Origin: Mytilus galloprovincialis | Lineage: Eukaryota > Mollusca > Bivalvia > Mytilida > Mytilidae | Direction of reading: 5' to 3' | NCBI RefSeq assembly: GCF_965363235.1 | Contig: NC_134839.1 | Coordinates: 94,445,743-94,509,742 of the forward strand | Length of the DNA stretch: 64,000 nucleotides | In this document: positions 10,135 through 25,100 of the stretch, piece after piece | Layout of the letters: every line of letters starts with the position of its first letter | How positions within the stretch are numbered: the stretch's first letter is position 1 | Notes under the pieces: model-generated | The model's input: the letters and a program-made list of their open reading frames with translations, nothing else | Database searches by the model: none | What the model was told of the DNA's origin: nothing | Program-made: the position numbers and the translations under genes

Positions 10135-13100
10135 CTACAAAATATGAATAAAAAGTAACCCATTAATAGATTTATAAATGCTTGCGAAACTAATGTTGCA
10201 ACATTCTCAGGTGAAGCTAACCATAGATGGATTTGACTTTTAATCCGTTTTCAAGCATTCGCGCACCTTTGCTTTATTGTTGGGGAGGAGGAGTGTAGAG
10301 CGTTCCAGATAAAGGTATATTAAACATAAAAACAAAACACGCTTTGGTATTTTTCATGAATTTAGTTACAAAGACTTTTTAGTTTTATTTGTAATTCTGA
10401 TCGGATATTTTTCTATGTTTTATCGTTTGTAGTTGTGATTCGATTTTTCATTTTCTATTCGTATGCAAAAGAGCAATAATAAATCACCCAGTTTATTTGT
10501 ATGCTTTTTGTTTAAATCAACTATGTGCACATGTACAGGACTAAATTGTTTCACACAGATTGATTTAAAAAGAGTCCGACATAGTTAGATATTGCAGTTA
10601 TTTGCACAATTACTAACACAGTTCTATATCAATATTCTTGTAATTGTTATAAAATACATCAAATAACATAATTAGAAACCTTATCTTAATTTAGATCCAA
10701 TATTAAGAAATATACCTGTGTCGTTACTTTTAGTGGCGTTGATATATTTGTGTGACAGACACTTAGTTCGTAATTTTATTATGCTGTTTTATTTTTGTAC
10801 TGTCCGAAATCATTTTAGTTATTCTTTGTTAATATGTGGATAACATTAATGAATTATTATATTATTTATTTGTGGTTAACATGTCGAAATGTATTATTAA
10901 ATTATTTTTTTAATGTATTTCTCTCCCTTGAGTGCTCTTGCATTTATTTTTACTGTATTCCCGTCATGTAAAAAGTACTGAACCCAGAGGAAAATCAATT
11001 CGAAAAGTCCATAACCACATGGCAAAATCAAATAACAAAACGCTTCAAAAACGAATGGACAAGAACTGTCATATTCCTGACTTGGTACAGGCATTTTCAA
11101 ATGTAGAAAATGGTGGATTAAACCTGGTTTTATAGCGCGAACCCTCTCATAATGTTGTTATGTTAGTGGTATATTTAACATTGCCATCAAGCGCAAGGTT
11201 TGGTTAGCAACAAAACAGTTTCAATCTACCATTTTAATTTTAAATGTCTTGTACGAAGTCGTTAATGTGACAGTTGTAATCTAATAGTTCGTTTCTGTGA
11301 ATGTAATGCATTGTCGTTTGTTTTTGTTGCACTTCTATGTTTTGTTGTTTCGTTTATTTTCAACTTTAAGTTGATGTGTTCCCTCGGTTTTAGTTTGTAA
11401 CCCGGATTTGTTTTCTCTCATTTGATTTGTGACTTTTGAACAGCTGTATATTTCTGTTGCCTTTATTTAGGACTCATCAAATATAAGTGTTGATTTCATT
11501 TACAGTCATGATATACACGAGTATTTACAAGATGTGGTTACATTGATATTATCTGAATGAGTTATTCCTATGCTAATTTTTAACTTGATGAAAATATGCA
11601 TTAATTTTGAAGAAGGGTTGGGAATACGATATTTATCATTTCCTTTTGATAAAAAAATATGAGGGCAATTATTTGATTTTATTGCCAAAATTGCCAAGAC
11701 AAGTCTCTGAAATTTCTAGATTAATACATCGACCCCTTGGCAAGTCAACAGCATTAAAAAGTTTAATACACCAACTTACCCATTAAAAGAAAATATCCGC
11801 TTGTTACTGTCTAATTTTGATAATTTTTCCATCTCCTGTTTTGTTAAGGAGAAATTCTTAATCTACAAAAATGAACAGGCATTTATTACATGTTATGCAA
11901 CAAACCATCTGACAGTTATGTACAGCAGTATATCACTACGGAAAACCATAAAGAAGTAAATACGAATCTAAATAAGTTTGAGTAAATGTATATATATGCG
12001 TTCCATTGGCCTGTTTTCTTGTCACGCCCAAAATAGTTGTTATCCATCTGAGAGTACCTCAACACTATCATTTTATAACAATTGAAATATTGCAAATATT
12101 ATTGAAAAAGACAGCAGAGTACTATGGACGCAAAAAGTATAGTCATGATCACTAGTAATTTGTATATAAAGAACATTAATCGCCAATTGTAGAATGTCAT
12201 CAGCCCCTGCATACGATGTAAATATATCCCCGTTGATACGATATTCAAGGACTTGGATTTCCTATTATGATTTCCTTGATGGAGGGTTGCTGATCACAAG
12301 GAAGCTATTAAACTAAGCGTTCCAAATGGTGAAGTTCAAATCATCCTTCGTAAATTCTACGAACGCCAGTTATTGAATTGAATCTCCGTTTCACATATGC
12401 TAGCAGATATGTTTCAATTGTGGTAGCTGCAATCCAGTCCCCTTTTCCTCGAATGTGACCTACCGAATTAGACTTATTACAGGGTTTGTACTTATAGAGC
12501 AACACGATGGGTGCCAAATGTTTAGAAGGCTTGCGGAGCACCTGCGAACACCCCCCGTTTTTGATGAGGTTAGTCTTGCTCAGTCTTTAGTTTATCTGTT
12601 GTTTTGGAGTACTGTTGTTTGTCTGCTTGTCTTTTTCTTTTTTTAGCCACGGCGTTATCAGTTTATTTTCGACTTATGAGCTTTGAATTTCCTTTTGGTA
12701 TCTTTTGCCTCTACTTTGTTATGTGTTTTGGAGATGACAGCCCACGTCGGTGTTTATGTACTGTAACACAATCAAATATTTCCAGTCGTTCAATTGATGC
12801 ACTGAAATATGTGGCTTGTAATCCAAGTAACAAAAAAAAAAACATAAGGAAAAAAAGACGATAAAAATTTTTTCTAACATTTTTAAAATCAAATTTGATA
12901 ATTACTTTATTAGTATATAACAATTTTAATATCTTACCTCTAAATTCAACCGCATTCGATCTGTATTTTCTGTCTTTGGAATAAGTATAAGTCCTCTCTG
13001 CAGCAGATGGCGCAAACATATCTAGATATAAAATATAATTGATAACACATATATTCTTTGCACATACTTGACAAATATTATAAAAAAAATAATGTGTCCA

Positions 13101-16100
13101 GTGACATTTATCATATGTCTCTGATATATCGTATATATAATGCATCGGCTAATAGTTTTTTTTTTAATAAATCATAATACCAAGTAGAGTGTTTTCCATA
13201 CAAGGTATAATTAAGACTGGAAAATTCGATGACTTGTATGACTGCTCAAGTTGAAAGATCATATATAAGCGATTCTGTGAAGGAAAACCAATTCGTCATT
13301 TTCTTTGAAACATTGACGGTATACGCTATCAACTTTAAAGATTTCACTTTGGATATTAAACGCCAATTTTGCTGAATATTTGAAAAATCTCTAAGTCCTC
13401 ACTGACAGTCATATAATGTTCATATGATGAAATCATAATCTTTCAGTCAGTTCAATTGAAGTCTGGAGCTGGCATGTCAGTTAACTGCTAGTAGTCTGTT
13501 GTTATTTATGTATTATTGTCATTTTGTTTATTTTCTTTGGTTACATCTTCTGACAACAGACTCGGACTTCTCTTGGACTGAATTTTAATGTGCGTATTGT
13601 TATGCGTTTACTTTTCTACATTGGCTAGAGGTATAGGGGAAGGGTTGAGATCTCACAAACATGTTTAACCCTGCCGCATTTTTGAGCCTGTCCCAAGTCA
13701 GGAGCCTCTGGCCTTTGTTAGTCTTGTATTATTTTAATTTTAGTTTCTTGTGTACAATTTGGAAATTAGTATGGCGTTCATTATCACTGAACTAGTATAT
13801 ATTTGTTTAGGGGCCAGCTGAAGGACGCCCCCGGGTGCGGGAATTTCTCGCTACATTGAAGACCTGTTGGTGACCTTCTGCTGTTGTGGTTTTTTTTTGG
13901 TTTTTTTTTTCTTTGGTCGGGTTGTTGTCTCTTTGGCACATTCCCCATTTCCATTCTCAATTTTATATAATTTTTATTTCATTCAATTGATTTATATAGA
14001 GTAATTGCCATTTTGATTATGTTCTTTTCTTATGTATTCACAATAATCAATATTTAATCGTAATCTGAAAAAATTTTGGGTCGATATAATCAAACTTATA
14101 ATGAATAGTTTTCCTTTATAAAAAAAAAAACATATAGATATTACCTGGGCTGGGGTACGTTGGTGGCACTTTGCAATCTTTAAAATGACTGGTTCTTCAA
14201 ACAAATCCCAATATCTTCCATTGTTTCTGAGGAGATAAAGAGTACTCATTTTAAGCGGCAAGAAGAGATACACACCCTAATGTGGTTTCATATAACTATG
14301 AGATGAGGGAATCGCCATTATTAACCATTTACAAATTTTTGTTTTGCTTTACAAAAAACGTGTTCGTTTTTCACGATAACTCCATAGTTATTTACGAAGG
14401 AAAGTTTGTATTTTTGCTAAGATTATTTTAGTGAATTCATGTTTAAAACACGAAATTCAAGAAAACTGGTTAAATAAGATATCAAAGACAGCTTCATCTT
14501 TCACGAGAAGTTTTTTTTATGTATTCAACAGAACATCCAGATTGAATGTTAAAACCACTTAAATTTCCACTTGATATCTTCCGATTTCTTTTCAGTCTGC
14601 TTAGATAATATGTGCATGCACCGACTATTCATAATTGGCGTACATACTATTATATCTAATTATTGTATTTCCATGTCAATGCATGTTGCTCCTCATAAAT
14701 CCACGAATCTCTGACTTTCCAACTATTAATTCTAAAGGGAGTTTACAGTTTGAAGAAGCTTTTAGTACTTTTTTTTTTATATCTCTTACCTGATTTGCAA
14801 TCCTGGCGAGCCTAATGGTGCGTAAGCTGTCACAGAAATATTACGACGCTTGCAAACATCAACTAGTTTATTTTGTTGTAGGTATGCATGGCATTCAATC
14901 TAGAAAAATAACATTGAAGAAAAAAATTTAAACACTTCTCTTTTAAGCTTGCAAAAAGTCACTACACCTGAAAAAAGGGATGATTAAAGAAAAAAAAACC
15001 AAATGAAATAGAAAAAATTTATAGTGGATAACGCTATTACAAAAGATTCAGATATTATAATCAACGACATTGTTCCAGTCGGTTTCACTTCTACCGGAAT
15101 GTAAACGTGATAATATTTCTTTCTCTAAAGAGTTTGACAAGTAATCCGATAAAAATGTAAAACACAAGAGTTTTGAAATGGCGTTAGTTTAGTTGAGACA
15201 TTTAATATTTAATTTGCAAGATAGCAGCATTAGAGACATCCTGTCGCAATACAAATATAATCAAAACACTTAATAACGACGAACAAAAAATTAATATACA
15301 ACTACAAAGGAGAAAAAGAACAATTCAATAAGATAGATGTAGACTGGTGTGGTATAAGTGAGTGTGTATTCAAGTGTTATAGTTATGTGTGTTGAATCTT
15401 TGTGCTCTTCTGGGGCCGTGTCAACGAAGCAGTCCTAGGACTAGGACATGTCTTAGGATGGTCTTAGGACACGTCTTAGTCCTATGTCAGGTTAACGAAA
15501 GTCTCCTAAAATAAGATATGTCCTAAATTTGGTCCTAAAGTTAGGATATATAAATATGTGTCTTAGGATAGTCCTAAAAGTTACGATGTCCTAAAGCGAG
15601 ATAAAAACAACAAATATGGCATAAACTCATTGCAGAAAATACTTATACAATATTAAACTATTATAATATGATATAAAATAAACTAATTAAACAAAATATT
15701 TTTTCAATATTTGTTAAAGATTCAATTGCGTTACATTAATTTCAATTTGTAGACAAATTTGATCTTTAAAATACCTTCAGATATCAACAAAAAGCGTTTT
15801 CGGTATTCAGCTGGAGTTTTTGGAATTATAAACATATTTCAAGAACTTTGTGTGGGTGTGCTAGAACTAACTTGATGCACAAATCTAAATACATTGAGAT
15901 ATTCCGGAGTCATTTTGTGGAGAGCCTCACTATAAACTAAAATTGCTTTTCTATATACAAATTTAAATGAAATGGACATCAATAGTAACTCTCCAAAAAG
16001 TGTGTTTGACGATGTCATATTGTTATGCCCATATATAGAATAAGTGTGCTGTCCTTTTTGCTTAAAAAAACTATCAATATGAGTGACATTTTTTGCACCT

Positions 16101-19100
16101 TACCAAACAGTGCAATGTTAATTCTAAATGTGGAAAAAGTAATTAATCCTTATTCAATACATGTAATGAAATCGAGAGGACCCAAAGACAAAACAAATTT
16201 TCATACTTACATTAGTTTGCAGCACGAATATTGCATTTAACAAAGTTGTGTGACTATTCAGTGTTGTTCTCGTATGAAATTCATTTAATAGTATTTGATC
16301 ATGTATAATAACGTTTCTACTTGTATTCCGTTAAAACTCAGTTTAATTAGCGTAATTTTTTTTCCATAAAAGAGTCATCCTCCCTCCTTTTACACATAAA
16401 GTAAAATACAATAAAATGTATGTCATTGATTCTCAACAAATTTTTTTCAATTAAATAAATGTGTTAGGATGGTCCTAAAACCATCGTAGTTAGGACTGTT
16501 CTAAGATAGCTTTGTTTTACATCCTAAGACATGTCTCAGACACGTCCTAAGACCATCCTAAATAAAGTTTTAAGACATATCTTAGGACATATCCTAGAAT
16601 ACTTTCATAGACACGGCCCCTGGTCAGTAAATGTACGAAATAAACGAAATAACGATATTTTGAGAAAATGTAAGATCTCCGTCTCAAGCTTGTAGAAGCT
16701 CGAATTAGCATATTGTTTCTAATTTTGATAACAATTCATCTTATCATTCATTGAGGAAAGCGCATTCGAAAAAACAGTGAACACAATCTTCAACGGCACC
16801 GGGATTAGCATGCTTATGTTTAAAATAGACAAGATGCAATCTGCATTTAGCTTTTATTCATTGTGTGTCGGCTTCAACGATATCGTGAACTTGTAAAATA
16901 ATAAAATTGAGAATGGAAACATGCATTTGCCAAATGAAATCATACTTATGTGACAGCGATATTTTCCTTTTTATTTTATTTTGTAACAATTCAAACTTTA
17001 TCAAAAAGCAAGCGACTATTGTTCTCAAAATTGTTAGCCTACACGTTAAGAAGTTAATCCATTTTAATCTTAGCATTGTCTATTTCTTGTTATCGTATAT
17101 ATGTTTTTAATTGTATTATTCGTTTATAGCATTACGTGACAAATTTCATTATTACATGTAGTTATGATTAAGTAAGATTATGTAATACATTTTATATCGT
17201 TTCTATGCGAATGGTCAGTTGGATACCAGCGGTCAAGCTGTACGGACGCTGTGCATTTACAGTGACATTCATTGTGTTTAGTATAGAACATTTATTGGAA
17301 TTACCATTTGTTTTGTCTTTTCGGAATATTTACCGTTAAACTTTTATTGTAATTAATGTATTGCACTATTGAAGAAGTTGTATATAAACCATCGTAAAGC
17401 TAAACTTAGTTTTGTTTCATCAGTATCCCAGTGACTTCCCCCCCCCCCGAATTCTAAATATAACAGGAACGACGAAAACCCCTGGTATAAATTGTTGGAG
17501 GTACCAGGGACAGTTTGCTTAGTTTCAAACTTATTAGACAAACTGTACACAAGATCATACCTACGCTCTACCTGTGTTCAATGGATTTCAAATTGAATCA
17601 AAGATTTAATAGTTGGTGTCCACCTGATTTTAGAAAGAAGTGCAATACGAACAATCAGCCATTTTTCTTAGAAAATGGTTATAATCCAGAACGTTCAGAA
17701 CGTTCGGATTTTCTTCGTGTCACCAACTCAAATATCGTTAAAAGTTTAAACAGTGAGATGTTTCCGCTGTGGACAAACAGGACATGTTTACAAACAATGT
17801 GCAGATATCAGAATAAAATCAAAGAAAAAGCAAGAGAGAGATTTCGAAAGACTTTCCTCATTTATACCATATCCAGAAATCAACGCCACTTTGCTTATTT
17901 GAATATTATACTAAAGAAATCGGATATGGGTCACGGAAATTACATTAAAATGATAGGGAATTTTGAAAAAATGTCTGTTTTAATTTTAATTTAAGTGATA
18001 GACAGGTTGCCGGGGCAGAAAATGAATATACACAACAATATACACCATTTAAACGAAACATAATGACTGTTGTTGCAAAAATACAGGTTCCTGAGCTTTA
18101 TTAAAAATCGAAGCGAGAGGCTTTTAATATTGCAGTGTAAAATACAGGTTAAAATGGCTGAAACGTCAAATTTGCAGACTTCGTGTTGAAAATTGGCTAC
18201 TAAGGTCATTACGAAAACAGGTTGCCGGGGTGAAATTTGAAACTTAAATTTCCAAAGAATAAGCAAGTCCAAACCTTGTATGTGTAGTCGTTGAACTCTA
18301 GGTTCCCACGTGAAGTTAAAATGTCACTATTTGAAGAAGAAAAAACTCACGAAAGCACGAAAAATTCACTAAATTCGCGTTCATTGTTTTAATTTTGACC
18401 GCCTGACAACTTTACGGAAATATCAAAGTGATTGTAAATAAGGACTCTGTGACGGGCAACTTATAATATCCGTGTTTTAAAGATTTTAATGATTTTAATG
18501 ATATCAAGCCAGTCCAGTTCAAACTACTATCACGTGGTACAATTCTCATTTACATATTATGAATATTAATTAGCAAAACCACTACTAATTTCTGGCTATG
18601 CAGCGTAAAACTTGTGAGATTTTTCATTTCTTCACTTTGGACGATGCAGAAATTCGTAAGGCAACACGGACAAATTCGATTCTATATTTCCAGGTAAATT
18701 TACTCCAAACGAGTCAAACCCAAATTTTGAAAGAAAAAGTGAAACTTGAATCAGTCATTGATTTGATAAAAGAACAAATGAAAGAAAACAGAAAATCGCT
18801 CAGACAGGAAATCGATTTTCTTAAGCAAGAGAATAGAACATTAAAATCGAAGCTCCAGAAAACAATTCCAAAAAGCACAGAACTATCACGAGAAATAGAA
18901 ATTCGGAATCATGAAAACGATAAATTGGAGAGAACAATTAGAACGCTGCACATCAAAATATCAGGCCTGGACGTATCAGAACTAGCAAACCAAAAGAAGA
19001 TAAAAGATTTAACCACTAGTTGCAGGAAATTAGAAACGGAAATAAACGCTTTAAGAAATGACTCTTGTGACTGCAAAATTCAAAATCCGATGATGTCAAG

Positions 19101-22100
19101 GCCGATTCAAAGTAAAGGACAAAATGTAAACCACAATCCATCCCGTGGAAGAAACCCATCCCGTGGAAGAAGAAGACAGTATTTTTATTAGACTCTGGGA
19201 CAGAGTCTATTTCAGTTGGAGGGAATTTGTGACAGCGATATTTTCCTTTTTATTTTAGTTTGTAACAATTCAAACTTTATCAAAAAGCAAGCGACTATTG
19301 TTCTCAAAATTGTTAGCTTACACGTTAAGAAGTTAATCCATTTTAATCTTAGCATTGTCTATTTCTTGTTATCGTATATATGTTTTTAATTGTATTATTC
19401 GTTTATAGCATTACGTGACAAATTTCATTATTACATGTAGTTATGATTAAGTAAGATTATGTAATACATTTTATATCGTTTCTATGCGAATGGTCAGTTG
19501 GATACCAGCGGTCAAGCTGTACGGACGCCGTGCATTTACAGTGACATTCATTGCGTTTAGTATAGAACATTTATTGGAATTACCATTTGTTTTGTCTTTT
19601 CGGAATATTTACCGTTGAACTTTTATTGTAATTAATGTATTGCACTATTGAAGAAGTTGTATATAAACCATCGTAAAGCTAAACTTAGTTTTGTTTCATC
19701 AGTATCCAGTGACTTTCCCCCCGAATTCTAAATATAACAGGAACGACGAAAACCCCTGTTATACTTACTTGGTTTACAACAGGTTTTATTCTGGCATTAT
19801 TATCAATTCTTTCCACTTGAGAAGCGTTAAAATTCGAAAGTCCAATAGCTCTTGCTAATCCTGCATCAACGAGTTTCTCCATTTCCTGCATAAAGCAACG
19901 GTTTAAATTTGATAAATCGATTTCACAGGATTTACTTTGTATAAACGGTTGTTTCCAACCTGTTATAAACTGAAATGTCTGATATTGAGCACTTATAAAT
20001 GGTTATATTGTATTTTTATTTTTTGTGTTTTGCCAGAATAGAAACACACATGAGTAAGATATTACTTTAAGGTATTCTTTAAGAACTTGAAGAAACATTT
20101 TTGACAAAAAGACCAGTAAGACTTGACCAAATATATTTTCTCAAACAATTGATTTCGGTACCGACACCTAGAATCAGTGAAAACGGACATTTCTTTTTTG
20201 AATTGGAAAATTCTTTTTAAAATTAAACAAAAAAATATTCCATATTCCATTTAATTAGGCTGACTGCCTACTCTCCTTATACGTAGAGTATGCTCCCCAG
20301 GCTTTGTCATTGCGAAGAATAACCAACAGTAACCGAGAAGGATTTGATATAACAAATAGTGGTATATGTAACACGTTGTTCAATGATTAGGCAAAAATTA
20401 CGGTACACAACAAAAAAGGGCAATACTGATAACTTAATATTACTATTTAATCAAATGTTTTACCCTCCATGTATCAATGATGTCAGGATAGTCATAGTCA
20501 TCTGATGAACAGCTAGGATAAGGGATATACTCTGATTCTACCTGTTAAATAAGACAAAATAAACATACATGTATGTGTAGCGTTAACCTTTTCATAAACC
20601 GAACAGTCATAAAATAAATGTCAATACAAATATTAACATGCTGAGTATATACTGCACATTATACAACTATAAATATATGCTTGTCATGACGTTTATTCAG
20701 GTACAATATTATTATAGAACATGTAATTGACAAAGGTGATATATTGTCCTTATTTTAGACCTACCTTTATAGAAGCAGGTACGTGTACAAGATATAGGTC
20801 TATGTAGTCAATCCGCAAGTTTTTAAGACTTTCTCGTAAAGAAGAGACTACATGATCTTTCCTCATATGGTATGTAGGCAGCTATAAAATAGTACGTACA
20901 AATTAAGTATTATCATGTTATGGGTACATCCATTTCCGGGCATCCCTCTAGAGTATAGTAAAATGGGAACATCCAGCTAGGAATCCCTCTAGAGTATAAT
21001 GAAATTTAAGAAATCGATGCAGAAAATGGATCAAGAAAAAAAAAAGGATCTTGAACTCCTAAACTAAGCATTAAAGCTAATTTATTTCATGTTTGAACAA
21101 AGCACGTTAGGTCATATTTATTTATATCAGTTATTTTTTTTCATTTACAGATTTTGCATAGATGTCCATTCCTGTTTTACATAAGGGCGATATAAATTGA
21201 TAACGTGGTTTACATCTACTAGTATACATTTGTACGTGCTGCGTGGGTGTTTAATGATCCTGATCGCCCACGGAGATCTTAAACGGTCGGCGATTAGACG
21301 TCAAAAAGTTTGATGGTGTTATATTTACAAAAATGACGTTTTACGTGCATATTAGTCGTTCGTACTTGAAATTAATAGTTGAGATATGTTTGTGGTACGC
21401 ATGCATATCTGTAAAGGCGAATATCTTGAATTTTTTCGAAGGGTAAATAGAGTGTCAGCATATGGAGATGAATAATAAATACAATAGAAAGGGAAAGTCT
21501 TAGAATTAACAAGACAATGAAATCTGTCGTAACTGGCTTGTAAAGCACGACGGGCAAAATAAAATCCAGGATGAACACAATAAAATTGTTAACTTTAATT
21601 AAAAAAGGCATCGATATCAAATGAACTTAGACGAAAGTTTTAACGGCATACGATACAGTTTTGATCCCACTGTGATTTGTTTTACCAAAATTTGCGTACA
21701 AGCTATACATGTTTTTCCACCCAAATATTTAATAAAAGATATACCTTCATGTGATTAATTTAGAGATAAATGTGGTCAAAATTTTGGAAATTTACTTAAA
21801 ATTTTGGTTCATTTGACATTTCTATCCTTTCAATAGACACATATTTGTTTTGTGTTCAGGCCAAAAGATAGATACATGCGGATTTTTGTAATATCTTCGT
21901 TACAAATGTCATATCAAAATAGAGGGGTCCATTTTCTTGTTTTTAAACTATTGAATAAATCCCTTGAAAAATGCATCCTTTCCTGATATGTCGAAGTTTG
22001 AGGTAGCAAAAAATAACATTTAACGTTAGCAATGTCATTATCTCTACTGTAATTGTATCGTATGCGCCTGATATAAATTAGAGTAAAAGAATATGAAAGG

Positions 22101-25100
22101 AGAAAGGTTAGAAGTTATCTCATGACAGCAAAAATATCCAATTTCTAAAAATATAATATAAGTGCATATCTTTTTAACAAACGAGATATATTATACAGTA
22201 TCAAAACAGTAAAAAATCAGTAATCATACTGTAAATGTGAATACCAAGAGATATGGCTATTGGGTCATGACTAAATTAAAAAACAAACTTAGGGTCTTAG
22301 AGATCACAACATGGTATTAAATGATATAGGATTATATTTTAAACTTTGATTACATATATTATAAAAGAGGGACGAAAGATACCAGAGGGACAGTCAAACT
22401 CATAAATCGAAAATAAACTGACAACGCCATGGCTAAAAATGAAAAAAAAACATCACTACAGGAAAACTCTGTAATGAATGCGAATACAATAAAATGTGGA
22501 TATTCGTTAGTAAGACAGAAACAAAATTAAGACTTCTAGAGGTCACTTTTCGGTATTTATTAATACACAGATGTTTGTTCAATATATTAAGCTCTAGAAT
22601 TGTCCCAAGCGTAAAAAAGATGGGACTTCAATAGATTCGTCTTCAATGCCAAATGCTAGATATATATAAAGAAAAAGAGGGATCGTTAAGGTATAAGAAA
22701 GGCAACAACTGGCATAGTTTCTGACTTCAGACATGCACATCGTGTGTTGTTTGGGGTTAAATTATTGTATCAACGAATGTTAACAATTATTGAAAGCAAG
22801 CTCAAAGTACGTTAACCTGCTGATTTAATAATTTTCTTTTTATCCACCGTTTTCAGTCTTGTTTTAATTTTTGGTTGTGATTTATGCTTTTGCTGTTTTC
22901 CCTTTAAAATTTGGTGTGGCCTTGTTCCTTGGTTCTTTCTCTTTGTAGTAAATTGCGATGACAACTTCTAACAATTCTTTACCTGTAAAGTTAGGTTGGA
23001 CAAAGGTGAGCTGAATAATTTCGATATTTCATTTTATCTATTATATTTCATATTTATTTTATTTTCCTGAATTTTGATAAGAAGTACGAGAAAGACGAAT
23101 CGTAATAGGGAATACATTTTCATCTGCCTTAAAAAAAATTATTTCAATGCAACAGCAACCCAACATCACAAAAAACATGTATAACAAAATAAAACTTTAT
23201 ATTAACCTTTGTAGTAATATATAGTTCTGATCTAGATACTTTGTTGTAGATAATCGCATCTTGTAAGGCTTCGCCTAACGCACTCTCTGTTCGGTATGCA
23301 TGAGCAGTGTCGAAATGTCTGTATCCACTTTCTAATGCATCAAATATTACATCACGCATGTCAGCTTGAGATATCTAGAATTAGAAGACGCATCAGAAAT
23401 AAATACAATTATGACATATAAATATACCAGCATTCATGTTATCGATAATTTTCTTTTATATCAAAGTGATCCAGACATTTATTTTATTTTATTTCAAATA
23501 TATCGCAAGTATTTTTAAAGAAACATACAATGTTTGTCAAAGGCATCCTAAATTTAACAACATAAAAATAGTGCCTTAACCTTCGTAAGACCAGAAATGT
23601 TGAAAGCAAACGATATGGACCTACGAAGTCATACGGAACTTGTAGCTTCTACTTCGCATAATTACAAACAGAGAACTTAAACAAAAAAAAACTATAGATA
23701 AGAACTACGCCACCGAATTGCATCTGCAAATTAAAATTTAGAAATCAAGTTTCAGATACAAGTAATGATGTGAATTTGTAACACTGTCATATATGCATGG
23801 TGAATATTCAGTTTGCTGTTTTGGTCATTTGCTATCAATTAATACAATTTGTATATCACAGACTGTTAACAATGTTTTATGCTTATGTGACAGTTATATA
23901 CACCTATTATTGTCTGTGATGAACGTTTTTATTTGCGATCAAGTCATTTGTCATAATGTGTGGGCATTTATACGAGACATACTGACCAGATGACCCAATA
24001 ATGAACGAATGGTTTCTAATAATAAATAATAAAGAATATTATCAAAATGCACGTAGCATAAGATTTATTATTTATTGTTACATGTAAAGTCTTAGTTAAG
24101 GGCACGCGATGCAGTTTTATGAATTTTTTACGAAAATTTGCATACAAGCTATAATTGTTCACCTAAAAAAAAAAAAAAAAGCAATTCAAATATGTTATAA
24201 AAAAATATATATCATCATATGCTACTATAAGAGATAAAGTAGGAACTTACAAGAAATTTCGCTTCTTTTATTTTGACATTTCTAACTTTTTTATTTCAAC
24301 AAATAAACGCAAGCGGATTTTTGAAGAAACATTATGGAAATCTTCTTTATATAAATATGCTTTTAATATGTACAACAGTTCTTTGGAAATAACTAATTTT
24401 CAACAAAGCTTCAGTATTTAAAGGGAAAAAAGGCATTTTTGCGATATATTTATCAAAGAAGTTGAAATAATATGATTTTTGTTCTAAAAAAGAGAGAAAA
24501 ATCTCAAATTTACAAAATTTGCAACATAGGAAATTTGTTTCTGAAAAAGCAATATAAATTTATAAAACTTTTTTATATTAACCTGTTTAGTTTTTTTAGT
24601 TAAATTTATTCAGATTGGTCCACTTCATCTTACGTAAAAGTATGAAAATAAGTTTAATTGTGGAACTGTGGTTTTTTTTCTTCATGAAATGGGGAAAATG
24701 ATGAAAAATGGGAAATCATCAAAATTGGGTGCTTTCAAAAGGCCAAAGCAGAAAAAGAAGCACACAATATGATTTTTTTCTTCACCAACTATTTTTTACA
24801 GTCATATAAACCCAAAAATCAGTTTAATTCTAGGAATGTTTGGCTCCTCAGATGTGAACATTTTTTATTTCAAATAAAGCAGAAATTTCAATTTTGCTTC
24901 ATCGAAATTTTAAATTTCATCTACTTTGTTTGTTTTATTTAGTAACACTTATTTAGGTTCTTATTTAAAGGACAAACGTGCAAATTGAATTATGAAAGAT
25001 AGAATAAAATATTTTTTTGTCTACTTTTCCGATGAATTAAAAGTGGTTTTTCTAGATATTAATTTACCGTTAATTGACTTACTCTTGAAGTACCAAATCC

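Larger units (their letters stand above)
16949..19760 (+). mobile_element. Young non-autonomous LTR element inserted at the exon 5 donor
   Basis: Direct LTRs of about 535 bp lie at 16949-17486 and 19228-19760. They start TGTGACAGCGATATTTTCC and differ by about five substitutions plus small length changes, mainly in a C-run, so the insertion is recent (roughly 1% divergence). A primer-binding-like TGGAGGTACCAGGGAC follows the left LTR (17496) and a purine-rich GGAGGGAAT precedes the right one. The inside encodes a Gag-type CCHC knuckle (17759-17800) and a separate coiled-coil frame (18598-19191). I see no protease, RT or integrase. Flanking ATACTTA duplications lie at 16942-16948 and 19761-19767. 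It is a fossil without its own enzymes. The element is antisense to the reductase gene. Confidence 0.85.

Noticed and set aside
12711-13145. Minus-strand 144-codon open frame over reductase exon 8
   Set aside because: It is out of phase with the exon. The family-matching reading ([17 protein letters not shown]) lies in another frame bounded by an acceptor and a donor.
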